Assembly: GCA_035504075.1 (NCBI GenBank)
Contig: DATJSO010000153.1
Location: 1 to 18,407 of the forward strand
Direction: 5' to 3'
Length of the DNA stretch: 18,407 nucleotides
From: DATARH01 sp035504075
GTDB taxonomy: Bacteria > Pseudomonadota > Alphaproteobacteria > ATCC43930 > CGMCC-115725
Notes under the pieces: generated by a model
Told to the model about the DNA's origin: nothing
Databases searched by the model: none
The model's input: only the letters and a program-made list of their open reading frames with translations
Shown: positions 1 to 7,714 of the stretch, in pieces
Position numbering within the stretch: the first letter of the stretch is position 1
Layout of the letters: each line of letters starts with the position of its first letter
Position numbers and translations under genes: made by a program

Positions 1-1
1 G

Positions 2-814
2 ATGCTGGTGTTCGACCGCGACGGCAACCTGCTCAATTCCTGGGGCGAAGGGCTGTTCCACCGGGCGCATGGTCTGTCCATCGGCCCCGACGAGGCGCTT
101 TACTGCACCGACGACGGCGACCATACGGTGCGCAAGTGCACGCCGGACGGCAAAGTTCTGCTGGAGATCGGCATCCCCGGCCGGCCGGCGCCGTTCATGA
201 GCGGCGAGCCGTTCAACCGCTGCACCCATACCGCCCTGTCACCCGAGCTCGACATCTACGTGTCCGACGGCTACGCCAACGCCCGCGTCCACAAATTCGC
301 GCCCGACGGCAAACTGCTGTTCTCGTGGGGTGAATGCGGCAGCGACGCGGGACAATTCAACATCCCGCACAATATCGTCAGCGACCCGGACGGGTGGGTC
401 TACGTCGCCGACCGCGAGAACCACCGAGTGCAGGTTTTCGACGGCCGCGGCCGGTACGAGACGCAGTGGAACAATCTGCATCGGCCGTGCGGCCTCTACA
501 TGGAAGGCGGCGCGGACGGTTGTTGCTTTGTCGGGGAACTGGGTCCGCACCAGCCGGTCAACATGAAGTTCCCCAACCTCGGACCGCGGATCAGCATCCT
601 GTCGCGCGACGGCAAGCTGATAAGCAGGGTGGATGAAAAATCGGGGCTGCCGACCGGCCAGTTTTCGGCGCCGCACGGCCTGTGCGTCGATCGCCATGGC
701 GACGTCTATGTCGGCGAGGTCTCGTGGACGGCGTGGCAGAACTATACCAATCCGGGCCAGCCGGTGCCGCCCTCGGTGCGCAGCCTGCAAAAGCTTGTGC
801 GCGTGTCGCGCTGA
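2..814 (+). CDS. NHL-repeat six-bladed beta-propeller protein (amidating-lyase-like), 5' partial
   Basis: The 270 visible residues contain repeated propeller blades. Typical NHL signatures recur: VFDRDGNLLNSWG, ALYCTDDGDHTVRKCTPDGK, DIYVSDGYANARVHKF, WVYVADRENHRVQVFDGRG and DVYVGEVS. This pattern matches the NHL family that includes peptidyl-alpha-hydroxyglycine alpha-amidating lyase-like proteins; bacterial members are mostly of unknown substrate. The first Met lies in the middle of a blade (MLVFDRDG), so the true start is upstream of the window and the gene is cut at the left edge. The stop is TGA at 812-814. Only 15 bp separate it from the PP2C gene, which suggests cotranscription. No membrane segment is visible in the part present. 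The fold assignment is firm; the enzymatic role is inferred only from family resemblance. Confidence 0.85.
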   Translation: MLVFDRDGNLLNSWGEGLFHRAHGLSIGPDEALYCTDDGDHTVRKCTPDGKVLLEIGIPGRPAPFMSGEPFNRCTHTALSPELDIYVSDGYANARVHKFAPDGKLLFSWGECGSDAGQFNIPHNIVSDPDGWVYVADRENHRVQVFDGRGRYETQWNNLHRPCGLYMEGGADGCCFVGELGPHQPVNMKFPNLGPRISILSRDGKLISRVDEKSGLPTGQFSAPHGLCVDRHGDVYVGEVSWTAWQNYTNPGQPVPPSVRSLQKLVRVSR

Positions 815-829
815 GGGGCGGGGAGCGCG

Positions 830-1555
830 ATGGCCGGCGTCCGTTTTAGATCGCACGGGCTGAGCGATGTCGGGCTGGTGCGGCCGCGCAACGAAGACGC
901 CTTTCTCGACCGGCCGGAGCGTGGCTTGTGGGCGGTCGCCGACGGTATGGGCGGGCATGCGGCGGGCGACGAGGCGAGCGCCGCCGTCGTCGCCGCGCTC
1001 GCCGCGCTGACGCCGCCCGCCGACCTGGAAGATTTTGTCGATGAGGTCAAGACGCGGCTGCTGCTGACCGACCGGGCGTTGCGCGCGCGCGCCGCATCGC
1101 TCGGCACCGGCGCGGTGATTGCCAGCACCGTCGTGACGTTGTTGGCGTACGGCGATGATTTCGCCTGCGTCTGGGCCGGCGACAGCCGGCTCTACCAATG
1201 GCGCGCCGGCGAGCTTAGCCGCCTGTCGAGCGATCACAGCCGCGTCCAGGAACTGGTCAATGCCGGTCTGCTGACCGAAACTGCCGCCGGGCTGCATCCC
1301 GAGGCGCATGTCGTGACGCAGGCGATCGGCGCCGGCCGGCTCACCTTCGGCACCCGCGCCGGCATGCTGCGCGCGGGCGATCGCTTTCTGTTGTGCAGCG
1401 ACGGGCTGACCAACCTGGTCGCGGACAGCGAGATCGGCCGCGAACTGGGCATGGCCTCGCCGCGTGACGCCGCCGAACGGCTGCGCGATCTGGTGCTGGC
1501 GCGCGGCGCGAGCGACAATTTGACGATCGTCGTCATCGCCGTCGAGCCGGCATAG
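830..1555 (+). CDS. PP2C-family protein serine/threonine phosphatase
   Basis: A 241-residue stand-alone PP2C (PPM) phosphatase, expected to be cytosolic and to remove phosphate from Ser/Thr residues using two metal ions. All core motifs are visible: DVGLVRPRNEDAF (E22, D23), VADGMGGHAAGDEAS (metal ligand D38), WAGDSRLY (D118), LLCSDGLTNLV (D191) and ASDNLTIVVI (D229). Length fits the short bacterial PrpC/Stp1/PppA type without extra domains. The ATG at 830 has a purine-rich ribosome site (ggggcggggag) just upstream. It sits 15 bp after the propeller gene and 2 bp before the HAD gene, as in an operon. PP2C genes of this type often accompany a Hanks-type kinase or type VI secretion genes; neither is in the window, so the substrate is unknown. 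Confidence 0.92.
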   Translation: MAGVRFRSHGLSDVGLVRPRNEDAFLDRPERGLWAVADGMGGHAAGDEASAAVVAALAALTPPADLEDFVDEVKTRLLLTDRALRARAASLGTGAVIASTVVTLLAYGDDFACVWAGDSRLYQWRAGELSRLSSDHSRVQELVNAGLLTETAAGLHPEAHVVTQAIGAGRLTFGTRAGMLRAGDRFLLCSDGLTNLVADSEIGRELGMASPRDAAERLRDLVLARGASDNLTIVVIAVEPA

Positions 1556-1557
1556 AG

Positions 1558-2232
1558 GTGCCGTTCGACCTCGTCATCTTCGATTGCGACGGCGTGCTAA
1601 TCGACAGCGAGATGCTGTCGGTCGAGGCGGATATCGCGTGCCTTGCCGAATTCGGCATCGTGCTGCCCGCGGACGAGATCCTCGAGCGCTATACCGGCAT
1701 CAGCCTCGCCGGCATGATTGCCGACCTCGAAACGCGCCATGGCAGAACTCTCGCGGGATTTGCCGAGCGCCACAGGCAGCTCCTGCGGCCGCTGTTCGAG
1801 GCGGGTCTGCGAGCGATCCCGGGGGTGCCGGCCGTGCTCGGCTCGCTCGCCTGCCCGAGTTGCGTCGCATCGAGCAGTTCGCCCGAGCGGTTGCGGCATG
1901 CCCTGTCGCTCGTCGGCCTCTACGACCGCTTCCATCCGAACGTATTCAGCGCGTCGATGGTCGCCCGCGGCAAGCCCGCGCCCGACCTGTTCCTGCACGC
2001 GGCCGGGCGGATGGGCGCCGCGCCGGCGCGCTGCGTCGTCGTCGAGGACAGCCTTGCGGGTATTGCAGCCGCGCAGGCGGCCGGCATGACCGCGATCGGC
2101 TTTGCCGGCGGCGGGCATTGCCTGCCCGGTCACGCGGCGCGGCTGCGGGCGGGCGGAGCGGCGTTGGCCATCTCCGGCATGACCGAGTTATTGCCGGCGC
2201 TGGGATGCCTCGGCCGGCAATGCAATGCGTAA
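1558..2232 (+). CDS. HAD superfamily (subfamily IA) phosphatase
   Basis: A 224-residue haloacid-dehalogenase-type hydrolase of the phosphoglycolate phosphatase/beta-phosphoglucomutase group, which act on small phosphorylated sugars or acids through an aspartyl-phosphate. Motif I is FDCDGVLIDSE, with nucleophile D9 and general acid D11. Motif II is the Ser run at 105-108 (VASSSSPERL). Motif III is K139 in ARGKPAPDLF. Motif IV is VVEDSLAGI (E163, D164). A helical cap lies at about residues 15-85. The start is GTG at 1558, only 2 bp after the PP2C stop, so translation is probably coupled. The FAGGGH segment near the C-terminus resembles YieH-like sugar-phosphate phosphatases. The exact substrate cannot be read from sequence. 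Confidence 0.9.
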   Translation: MPFDLVIFDCDGVLIDSEMLSVEADIACLAEFGIVLPADEILERYTGISLAGMIADLETRHGRTLAGFAERHRQLLRPLFEAGLRAIPGVPAVLGSLACPSCVASSSSPERLRHALSLVGLYDRFHPNVFSASMVARGKPAPDLFLHAAGRMGAAPARCVVVEDSLAGIAAAQAAGMTAIGFAGGGHCLPGHAARLRAGGAALAISGMTELLPALGCLGRQCNA

Positions 2233-2283
2233 CAAAAGTTCCTTCGGCGATCACGAGAATTTGAAAGACCTCGCGTCACGGTT

Positions 2284-2317
2284 TGGTAGAGCATGATCGC
2301 TGTTTTATGCTCTGCCA
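2284..2317 (+). promoter_or_regulatory. 11-bp stem-loop upstream of the DUF3300 gene
   Basis: TGGTAGAGCAT (2284-2294) pairs with ATGCTCTGCCA (2307-2317) as an 11-bp stem with a single G-T(U) wobble and a 12-nt loop ending in TTTT. It lies 51 bp after the HAD stop and 19 bp before the DUF3300 ATG, close to that gene's ribosome site. It could end the upstream operon, although no T-run follows the stem, or be a leader hairpin controlling the DUF3300 gene. The structure is seen; its role is inference. Confidence 0.45.
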
Positions 2318-2336
2318 TCGCTCAGGGGAGGGCGGC

Positions 2337-3599
2337 ATGAATCTCCGCGGGATTGTCTTTGCAATCGTCGGCTTCGGGGTGGTCGGCGCCGGCGTGGGCT
2401 TTGCCGTCGCGCATGATGAGCCGGCGGCCGCGACGCCCGCTGCACAATCGAACGAACTGGCGGCGACTGCCGTGCTGCCGCCGGCGGCGGTCGTGACGCC
2501 GGCCGCGGCAACGTCACCGGCGACCGGGACAAAAGCCGTCCGGCCGACCGTGCCGCCGCCGGCAGTGCGAGCGTCGTCGGCGCAGCTCGAGCAGGTGCTG
2601 GCGCCGATTGCGCTCTATCCGGACCAACTGCTCGACCAGGTGCTGATGGCTGCGACCTATCCGGTCGAGGTCGTCGAGGCGGCGCGTTGGGTCAAGCTCC
2701 CGGCGCATCGCCGCCTGCGCGGCGAGGCGCTGCTCGCGGCGCTGAAAGAGCGGCACTGGGATCCGAGCGTCATGGCTCTGGTGCCGTTTCCTCGCCTGCT
2801 CGACATCATGAGCGAGCGGCTGCAATGGACCGAGCAGCTGGGAAATGCGTTTCTCGCCCAGCAGGCCGATGTGCTCGCCGCCGTACAGCAGTTGCGCCGC
2901 GAGGCGCTGGCGGCGGGCAGCCTCGATCCGGCGAGATGCCGTTGCCGCGTGGTGCATGCGGCGGCCGCCATCGTCATCGAGCCGGCCAATCCGGCAGCGG
3001 TCTATGTCCCGACGTGCAACCCGGTCGTCGCGTACGGGCCGTGGCCGTATCCGGCCTATCCGCCGGTCGTTTTTCCGGTGCCGGTCGGCTTTGTCTGGGC
3101 GCCGGTTCCGTTCGTCTGGTTTTCGCCGGTCGTCAGCGTCGCATGGTATGGCCCGCTGTGGGGCTGGGCCGGGTTCGATTGGCGGCACCGCGACGTACTC
3201 GTCGATGCAGCGATCTACCGGGTGCTGGCGTTCGGCCATGCCGCCTTTCGTGGTGCGGTGTGGGTCCATGACGCGACATATCGGGGCGATCTGCGCGCCG
3301 ATCCGATGGCCGGCGGATCGGCCCGATTCGCGAGAGCCGCGATCGTCGGCGGGGCGGTCGGCGCCATCGCTGCCAATGCGGCAGTACGGCATGTCGCCGT
3401 ATTGCGCGGCGACCCGCATCGCGCCTGGCACCGTGCGGAATTCCGCGGCGGCTGGCACGGCGCGGCGTTCCGCGGCGGCTGGCGCGGCGCGGCGTTCCGC
3501 GGCGGCTGGCACGGCGCGGCGTTCCGCGGCGGCTGGCACGGCGCGGCGTTCCGCGGCGGTGGGCTACGCGGCGGCGGGGCGCATCGGGGGCGCGGCTAG
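2337..3599 (+). CDS. DUF3300 domain protein, exported or membrane-anchored, with C-terminal Gly/Trp repeat
   Basis: A 420-residue protein with a hydrophobic N-terminus at about residues 5-26, a signal peptide or single anchor. A low-complexity Ala/Pro linker runs to about residue 80. A DUF3300 domain follows, recognised by QLEQVLAPIALYPDQLLDQV, EVVEAARWVK, HWDPSVMALVPFP and the VYVP/Pro-Tyr-rich segment at about 215-260. The C-terminus (about 369-420) is four exact or near-exact copies of FRGGWHGAA followed by a Gly/Arg/His tail. DUF3300 has no established function. I chose ATG 2337 because an excellent ribosome site (aggggaggg) precedes it and the hydrophobic helix begins there; a TTG at 2283 would add 18 unlikely residues. 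The domain plus basic Gly-rich tail suggests an envelope protein, which is inference. Confidence 0.88.
   Translation: MNLRGIVFAIVGFGVVGAGVGFAVAHDEPAAATPAAQSNELAATAVLPPAAVVTPAAATSPATGTKAVRPTVPPPAVRASSAQLEQVLAPIALYPDQLLDQVLMAATYPVEVVEAARWVKLPAHRRLRGEALLAALKERHWDPSVMALVPFPRLLDIMSERLQWTEQLGNAFLAQQADVLAAVQQLRREALAAGSLDPARCRCRVVHAAAAIVIEPANPAAVYVPTCNPVVAYGPWPYPAYPPVVFPVPVGFVWAPVPFVWFSPVVSVAWYGPLWGWAGFDWRHRDVLVDAAIYRVLAFGHAAFRGAVWVHDATYRGDLRADPMAGGSARFARAAIVGGAVGAIAANAAVRHVAVLRGDPHRAWHRAEFRGGWHGAAFRGGWRGAAFRGGWHGAAFRGGWHGAAFRGGGLRGGGAHRGRG
3441..3559 (+). repeat. 27-bp tandem repeat inside the DUF3300 gene (4 copies plus a partial)
   Basis: Units start at 3441, 3468, 3495 and 3522, each 27 bp and each encoding FRGGWHGAA; the second copy has Arg instead of His. 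A partial fifth copy starts at 3549. The unit begins ttccgcggcggctgg. Near-perfect DNA identity indicates recent expansion by slippage or unequal recombination, and copy number may vary between strains. Confidence 0.95.
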
Positions 3600-3702
3600 C
3601 ATCGCCTGGCGACGGGCTGGTTGCCGCCGCCCTTGCGCCGCCGCCGCGCGGCGGGCACACTCGGCGGCGAGCTAACGTCTTGATCTCGAGCCGCGGGCCG
3701 TT

Positions 3703-3993
3703 ATGCGCGCATTTCTCGCTGTCATGTTGCTGTCGGCGCTGTTGCCGGGATGCACGCCGTACATCCCGATCAAGGATGATTTCGGCAACAGCGCCCTGAC
3801 CGCGAAACGCGACGTGCCGCCGGAATTCGCCGAATTCAACAACTACGATCCGGCGATCAACGCCCTCGTCGCGAACCAGATCTGCGCGACGCCCTACGAG
3901 GAGTTGCAGGCGCGCAGCGTCGGTGCGTCAACTGGCGAGATCATCGAGGCGCGCGGCCGCTGCGCCGAGCACATCCCGCTGATCGGCCCCTGA
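3703..3993 (+). CDS. Small hypothetical lipoprotein
   Basis: A 96-residue protein starting MRAFLAVMLLSALLPGC: a charged residue, a hydrophobic stretch and a lipobox-like LLPGC with Cys17. It should be cleaved by lipoprotein signal peptidase and anchored by a lipidated Cys. The mature part (about 80 residues) is polar and has two further Cys (in NQICATPYEE and RGRCAEH) that could form a disulfide. I do not recognise a domain. It follows the DUF3300 gene by about 100 bp on the same strand and converges on the decarboxylase gene. The ribosome site before ATG 3703 is weak. The lipoprotein call is good; the function is unknown. Confidence 0.75.
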   Translation: MRAFLAVMLLSALLPGCTPYIPIKDDFGNSALTAKRDVPPEFAEFNNYDPAINALVANQICATPYEELQARSVGASTGEIIEARGRCAEHIPLIGP

Positions 3994-4011
3994 AACAAGC
4001 CGAATTGCGGG

Positions 4012-4029
4012 GCCGCGGCCCGCCGCGGC
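4012..4029. terminator. Hairpin between convergent genes, possible bidirectional terminator
   Basis: GCCGCGG (4012-4018) and CCGCGGC (4023-4029) form a 7-bp all-GC stem with a 4-nt loop. It lies in the short gap between the + strand lipoprotein stop (3993) and the - strand decarboxylase stop (4029-4031), touching the latter. No T-run is present on either side, so it is at best a weak intrinsic terminator in a GC-rich genome. Confidence 0.35.
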
Positions 4030-5012
4030 TAAGCCGCCGCCGCTTTCGGGCGCGGTGCGGCGCGGCCGCCGAGCAGTTCGTCGAAGTAGGCGATCGTGCG
4101 TTCGAGCCCGACGCGCAGCGGCGTCTGCGGCTGCCAATCGAGGATCGCCTTCGCCTGGGTGATGTCGGGGCAGCGCTGTACAGGGTCGTCGATCGGCAGC
4201 GGCCGATGCACGAGCTGCGACCGTGATCCGGTCAATTCAATGACCAGCTGCGCCAGCTCGGCGACCGAGGTTTCGACCGGATTGCCGAGGTTCATCGGCC
4301 CGGTGATGCCGTCGGGCGCCGCCATCATCCGCAGGAAGCCTTCGATCATGTCATCGACGTAACAGAAGGCGCGCGTCTGCGTGCCGTCGCCGTACAGCGT
4401 GATCGGCTCGTTCCGCAGTGCCTGCACGATGAAATTGGAGACGACCCGGCCGTCGTTCGGGTGCATGCGCGGCCCGTACGTATTGAAGATGCGCACGACG
4501 CGGATCTGCACCTGGTGCTGCCGGTGGTAATCAAAAAACAGTGTTTCGGCGCAGCGTTTGCCCTCGTCGTAACAGGCCCGTGGACCGATCGGGTTGACGT
4601 TGCCGCGGTAGGATTCCGGCTGCGGGTGCAGCACCGGGTCGCCGTAGACCTCGGAGGTTGAGGCCTGCAGGATCTTGGCCTTCAGCCGCTTGGCCAGTCC
4701 CAGCATATTGATCGCGCCGATGACACTCGTCTTTGTCGTCTGCACCGGATCGAACTGGTAGTGGATCGGCGATGCGGGGCAGGCGAGATTGTAGATCTCA
4801 TCGACCTCGACAAACAGCGGATGCGTCACGTCGTGGCGCATCGCCTCGAAATGCGGGTCGTCGAGCAGTCGCGCGATATTGTCCTTGCGGCCGGTGAAAT
4901 AGTTGTCGACGCACAACACGTCGTCGCCGGCTGCGCGCAGGCGCTCGCAGAGATGCGAGCCGAGAAACCCGGCACCGCCGGTAACCAATACCCGTTTCAT
5001 GACGGTGCGCAT
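4029..5012 (-). CDS. UDP-glucuronate decarboxylase (UDP-xylose synthase), extended SDR family
   Basis: A 327-residue NAD-dependent SDR enzyme, expected to convert UDP-glucuronate to UDP-xylose in the cytosol. Visible features are the Rossmann motif TGGAGFLG (11-18), the DNYFTGRKDNI segment typical of this family, the active-site STSEVYGDP (118-126), and YDEGKR with Tyr148 and Lys152 of the YxxxK pair. RIFNTYGPRM and DGRVVSNFIVQAL are further family hallmarks. I place the start at 5012 because a GGGGA ribosome site lies 7 bp upstream. The longer start at 5054 would overlap the upstream gene by 8 bp and add non-conserved residues; Met at 5000 is also possible. It follows the UDP-glucose dehydrogenase by 34 bp, which makes its substrate. 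A UDP-glucuronate epimerase is less likely given these motifs. Confidence 0.9.
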   Translation of the reverse strand: MRTVMKRVLVTGGAGFLGSHLCERLRAAGDDVLCVDNYFTGRKDNIARLLDDPHFEAMRHDVTHPLFVEVDEIYNLACPASPIHYQFDPVQTTKTSVIGAINMLGLAKRLKAKILQASTSEVYGDPVLHPQPESYRGNVNPIGPRACYDEGKRCAETLFFDYHRQHQVQIRVVRIFNTYGPRMHPNDGRVVSNFIVQALRNEPITLYGDGTQTRAFCYVDDMIEGFLRMMAAPDGITGPMNLGNPVETSVAELAQLVIELTGSRSQLVHRPLPIDDPVQRCPDITQAKAILDWQPQTPLRVGLERTIAYFDELLGGRAAPRPKAAAA

Positions 5013-5046
5013 GCGGCAGTCCCCGAGTTGGATCGACCCTCGCCGG

Positions 5047-6423
5047 CTAGGCAATGACCCGCAGGCCGGCCGGCTGGTCGGCCAGGGGTTCCGGCACCGG
5101 CTCGCTGAGCGGGCGACCGATGCTGTGATAGGCGAGCCCGGCCGCGGTCATCTCGTCGGGCGGGTAGATGTTGCGCAGATCGATAACGAGCGGCCGCCGC
5201 AGCAGGCTCTTCACGCGCGCCAGATCGAGCGCGCGGAACTCGTTCCATTCGGTGATCAGCACGAGCGCGTCGGCATCCTGCATCGTGGCGTAGGCGTCGG
5301 CGCAGTAATCGAGTTCGGGCAGCAGCTTTTTCGCTTCCGCCATGCCTTCGGGATCGAAGGCGCGGATTTTTGCCCCGGCCTCGTAGAGCGCCGGCAGGAT
5401 CGCCAGCGCCGGGCTGTCGCGCATGTCGTCGGTATTGGGCTTGAACGTGAGGCCCAGCACCGCCAGCGTCTTGCCTTCGACGTCGCCGCCGAGCGCCGCA
5501 GCAATGCGATCGGCCATGCGGCGCTTGCGGGCGTCGTTCGTGCGCAAGACGGTATCGACGATCTGCAGCGGCGTCTTGGCGATCTCGGCCGTGCGCACCA
5601 GCGCCTGGCAATCCTTCGGAAAGCACGAACCGCCGAAGCCCGGCCCGGCATGCAGGAACTTGCGCCCGATGCGGCCGTCGAGGCCGATGCCGCGCGCCAC
5701 GTCTTGCACGTCGGCGCCGACCGCCTCGCATAGATCGGCCACCTCGTTGATGAACGTGATCTTCGTCGCAAGAAAGGCGTTGGCGGCGTATTTGATCAGT
5801 TCGGCAGTCTCCAATGCCGTAAATACGACCGGCGTTTCGAGCAGATAGAGCGGCCGGTAGAGCGCCCGCAATACGCCGCGCGCATGCTCGCTGTCGGTGC
5901 CGATGACGACACGATCGGGCCGCATGAAATCCTCGATCGCCGAGCCCTCGCGCAGAAATTCCGGGTTCGAGGCGACATCGAAGCGGGCCGGCGGCAGCGC
6001 GCTGCCGAGGATGCGCGCGACGCGACGCCCCGTGCCGACCGGCACGGTCGATTTCGTGACGACGACCGTGCGCTCGTTATCCGCTTGCGCCAGCGCCTCG
6101 CCGATCTCGGTGGCGGCCGCGAAGACATAGCTCAGATCGGCGTGCCCGTCGCCGCGCCGCGACGGCGTGCCGACGGCGATGAACACGGCGTCCGCCCCGT
6201 TCACCGCCGATTTCAGCTCGGTCGTAAACGCCAGCCGTCCGGCCGCCGCATTGCTGGTGACGAGCTGATCGAGGCCCGGCTCGTAGATCGGCATTTCGCC
6301 GCGCTTCAAGCGCTCGATTTTGTCGGCATCGCTGTCGACGCAAGTTACCGATACGCCGAATTCGGAAAAGCAGGCGCCCGAGACCAGGCCGACATAGCCT
6401 GCTCCGATCATCGCAATGCGCAT
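5047..6423 (-). CDS. ugd: UDP-glucose 6-dehydrogenase
   Basis: A 458-residue enzyme that oxidises UDP-glucose twice with NAD+ to UDP-glucuronate. The N-terminal Rossmann motif is MIGAGYVGLVSG. Family motifs follow in order: EMPIYEPGLDQ, FIAVGTPS, KSTVPVGTG, NPEFLREGSA (Glu155), ELIKYAANAFLATKITFINE (Lys211, Asn215) and the catalytic cysteine Cys267 in GFGGSCFPKDC. GLTFKPNTDDMRDSP marks the C-terminal UDP-binding domain. Length is typical. A strong ribosome site (aaaggagag) sits about 8 bases before the ATG at 6423. The gene leads a two-gene minus-strand unit with the decarboxylase and diverges from galE across about 180 bp. The last 20 residues, rich in Pro, are not conserved in my recollection of the family. 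Confidence 0.95.
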   Translation of the reverse strand: MRIAMIGAGYVGLVSGACFSEFGVSVTCVDSDADKIERLKRGEMPIYEPGLDQLVTSNAAAGRLAFTTELKSAVNGADAVFIAVGTPSRRGDGHADLSYVFAAATEIGEALAQADNERTVVVTKSTVPVGTGRRVARILGSALPPARFDVASNPEFLREGSAIEDFMRPDRVVIGTDSEHARGVLRALYRPLYLLETPVVFTALETAELIKYAANAFLATKITFINEVADLCEAVGADVQDVARGIGLDGRIGRKFLHAGPGFGGSCFPKDCQALVRTAEIAKTPLQIVDTVLRTNDARKRRMADRIAAALGGDVEGKTLAVLGLTFKPNTDDMRDSPALAILPALYEAGAKIRAFDPEGMAEAKKLLPELDYCADAYATMQDADALVLITEWNEFRALDLARVKSLLRRPLVIDLRNIYPPDEMTAAGLAYHSIGRPLSEPVPEPLADQPAGLRVIA

Positions 6424-6606
6424 CGGCGCGCTCTCCTTTCAATCGACCAACGATGTTGCCGAAAACGGACGATTCTGCGGCTTATTCCACGCCGCCTCGC
6501 CGCGGCCCGCTGACGCAGCACGGCGGCTGCGAGAGATGCCGCCGGAAGAGAAGGCGGCGATGTTTCGTTGTCGCACAACCAGCGTAACCTAATGGTTAAC
6601 CGCGCG
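6424..6606. other. Divergent intergenic region between ugd and galE
   Basis: About 180 bp that must hold promoters for both the minus-strand ugd unit and the plus-strand galE gene. I see no convincing -35/-10 pair on either strand. A small inverted repeat, GCCGCC (6538-6543) and GGCGGC (6553-6558), is present but short for an operator. The ribosome site of ugd lies at the left edge. Confidence 0.4.
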
Positions 6607-7593
6607 ATGTCCACATCGATCCTCGTGACGGGTGGCGCCGGCTATGTCGGCAGCCACGCCTGCAAGGCGCTTGCCAGTGCCGACTATATGCCCGTCACCT
6701 TTGACAACCTGTCGCGCGGCCATCGCGCGGCGGTGCGTTGGGGGCCGCTCGTCGAGGGCGACCTGGCCGATCGGGCGGCGATCGCGGCGGCGCTGCGCAC
6801 GCACCGGATTGCCGCGGTCATGCATTTCGCGGCATTCGCCTATGTCGGCGAGTCGGTCGGCGATCCCGAGCTTTACTACCGCAACAATGTCGGCGGCACG
6901 CTGAACCTGCTGTCGGCGATGCGCGAGGTTGGCGTCGCGGCGATCGTGTTCTCCTCGACCTGCGCAATATACGGTGTGCCGGAGCGCGTACCGATCCGCG
7001 AGGACTGCCCGAAGGCGCCGCTCAATCCCTATGGCGACACCAAGCTGGCGGTCGAACGCGCGCTGCATTGGTACGCCGGCGCCTATGGGCTGCGCTATGC
7101 GGCGCTGCGCTATTTCAACGCCGCCGGCTGCGACCCCGACGGCGAGATCGGCGAGGACCACGAGCCCGAAACCCACCTGATCCCGCGCGTGCTGCGCGCC
7201 GCGCTCGGCACCGGCACACCGGTCGAGGTCTACGGCACCGATTATCCGACGCCGGACGGCACCGCGATCCGCGACTACATTCATGTCAGCGACCTCGCCG
7301 ACGCGCACGTCCGCGCCCTCGCCGACCTGGCGGCCGGCGGCGGCAGCACCGCGCTCAACCTCGGCACCGGAACGGGCGCCTCGGTGCGCGAGGTCATCGC
7401 CGCGGTCGAGCGGGTGAGCGGCCGGCCGGTGCCGTTCAGCGCGGCGGCGCGGCGGGCTGGCGACCCGCCGGAGCTGGTCGCCGATCCGGCATTGGCGCGC
7501 GTCCGCCTCGGCTGGCGGCCGCGGCACTCCGACATCGAGACGATCGTCCGCACTGCGCTCGCCTGGGAAACCGGGCGCGGCGTCGGGCCTTGA
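6607..7593 (+). CDS. galE: UDP-glucose 4-epimerase
   Basis: A 328-residue extended SDR enzyme interconverting UDP-glucose and UDP-galactose with bound NAD+. Visible are TGGAGYVGSH (8-17), the DNLSRGH segment, MHFAAFAYVGESV, the active-site SSTCAIYG (Ser116/117, Thr118), the catalytic pair Tyr142 and Lys146 in NPYGDTK, RYFNAAGCDPDG, and RDYIHVSDLADAH near the C-terminal domain. Length fits bacterial GalE. The start is uncertain: ATG 6607 begins right at the first strand of the fold, ATG 6592 is five codons upstream, and neither has a clear ribosome site. It lies upstream of the hydrolase-transferase fusion on the same strand (121 bp gap) and likely feeds it or the wider polysaccharide pathway; that link is inference. 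Confidence 0.92.
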   Translation: MSTSILVTGGAGYVGSHACKALASADYMPVTFDNLSRGHRAAVRWGPLVEGDLADRAAIAAALRTHRIAAVMHFAAFAYVGESVGDPELYYRNNVGGTLNLLSAMREVGVAAIVFSSTCAIYGVPERVPIREDCPKAPLNPYGDTKLAVERALHWYAGAYGLRYAALRYFNAAGCDPDGEIGEDHEPETHLIPRVLRAALGTGTPVEVYGTDYPTPDGTAIRDYIHVSDLADAHVRALADLAAGGGSTALNLGTGTGASVREVIAAVERVSGRPVPFSAAARRAGDPPELVADPALARVRLGWRPRHSDIETIVRTALAWETGRGVGP

Positions 7594-7714
7594 CGACGGC
7601 AATGCCGCGCACCGCCCGCAGGAACCCAATCGCAACAGGTCATTGCGGGGATCCCCCGGCTTGATCCGCGAGAATGAAGCGATCCCACCGAAATCTGACG
7701 CAACGGAAGCCGCA

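Noticed and set aside
239..1309. 356-residue minus-strand ORF across the propeller and PP2C genes
   Set aside because: It spans two real genes and lacks any domain signature.
2514..3539. 341-residue minus-strand ORF opposite DUF3300
   Set aside because: Its repeats are just the antisense of the 27-bp units; DUF3300 motifs are on the plus strand.
3441..3559. CRISPR-like array
   Set aside because: The units abut without spacers and stay in frame with a coding gene.
7647..7656. GGGGATCCCC palindrome before the fusion gene
   Set aside because: Too short and GC-rich to claim as an operator.
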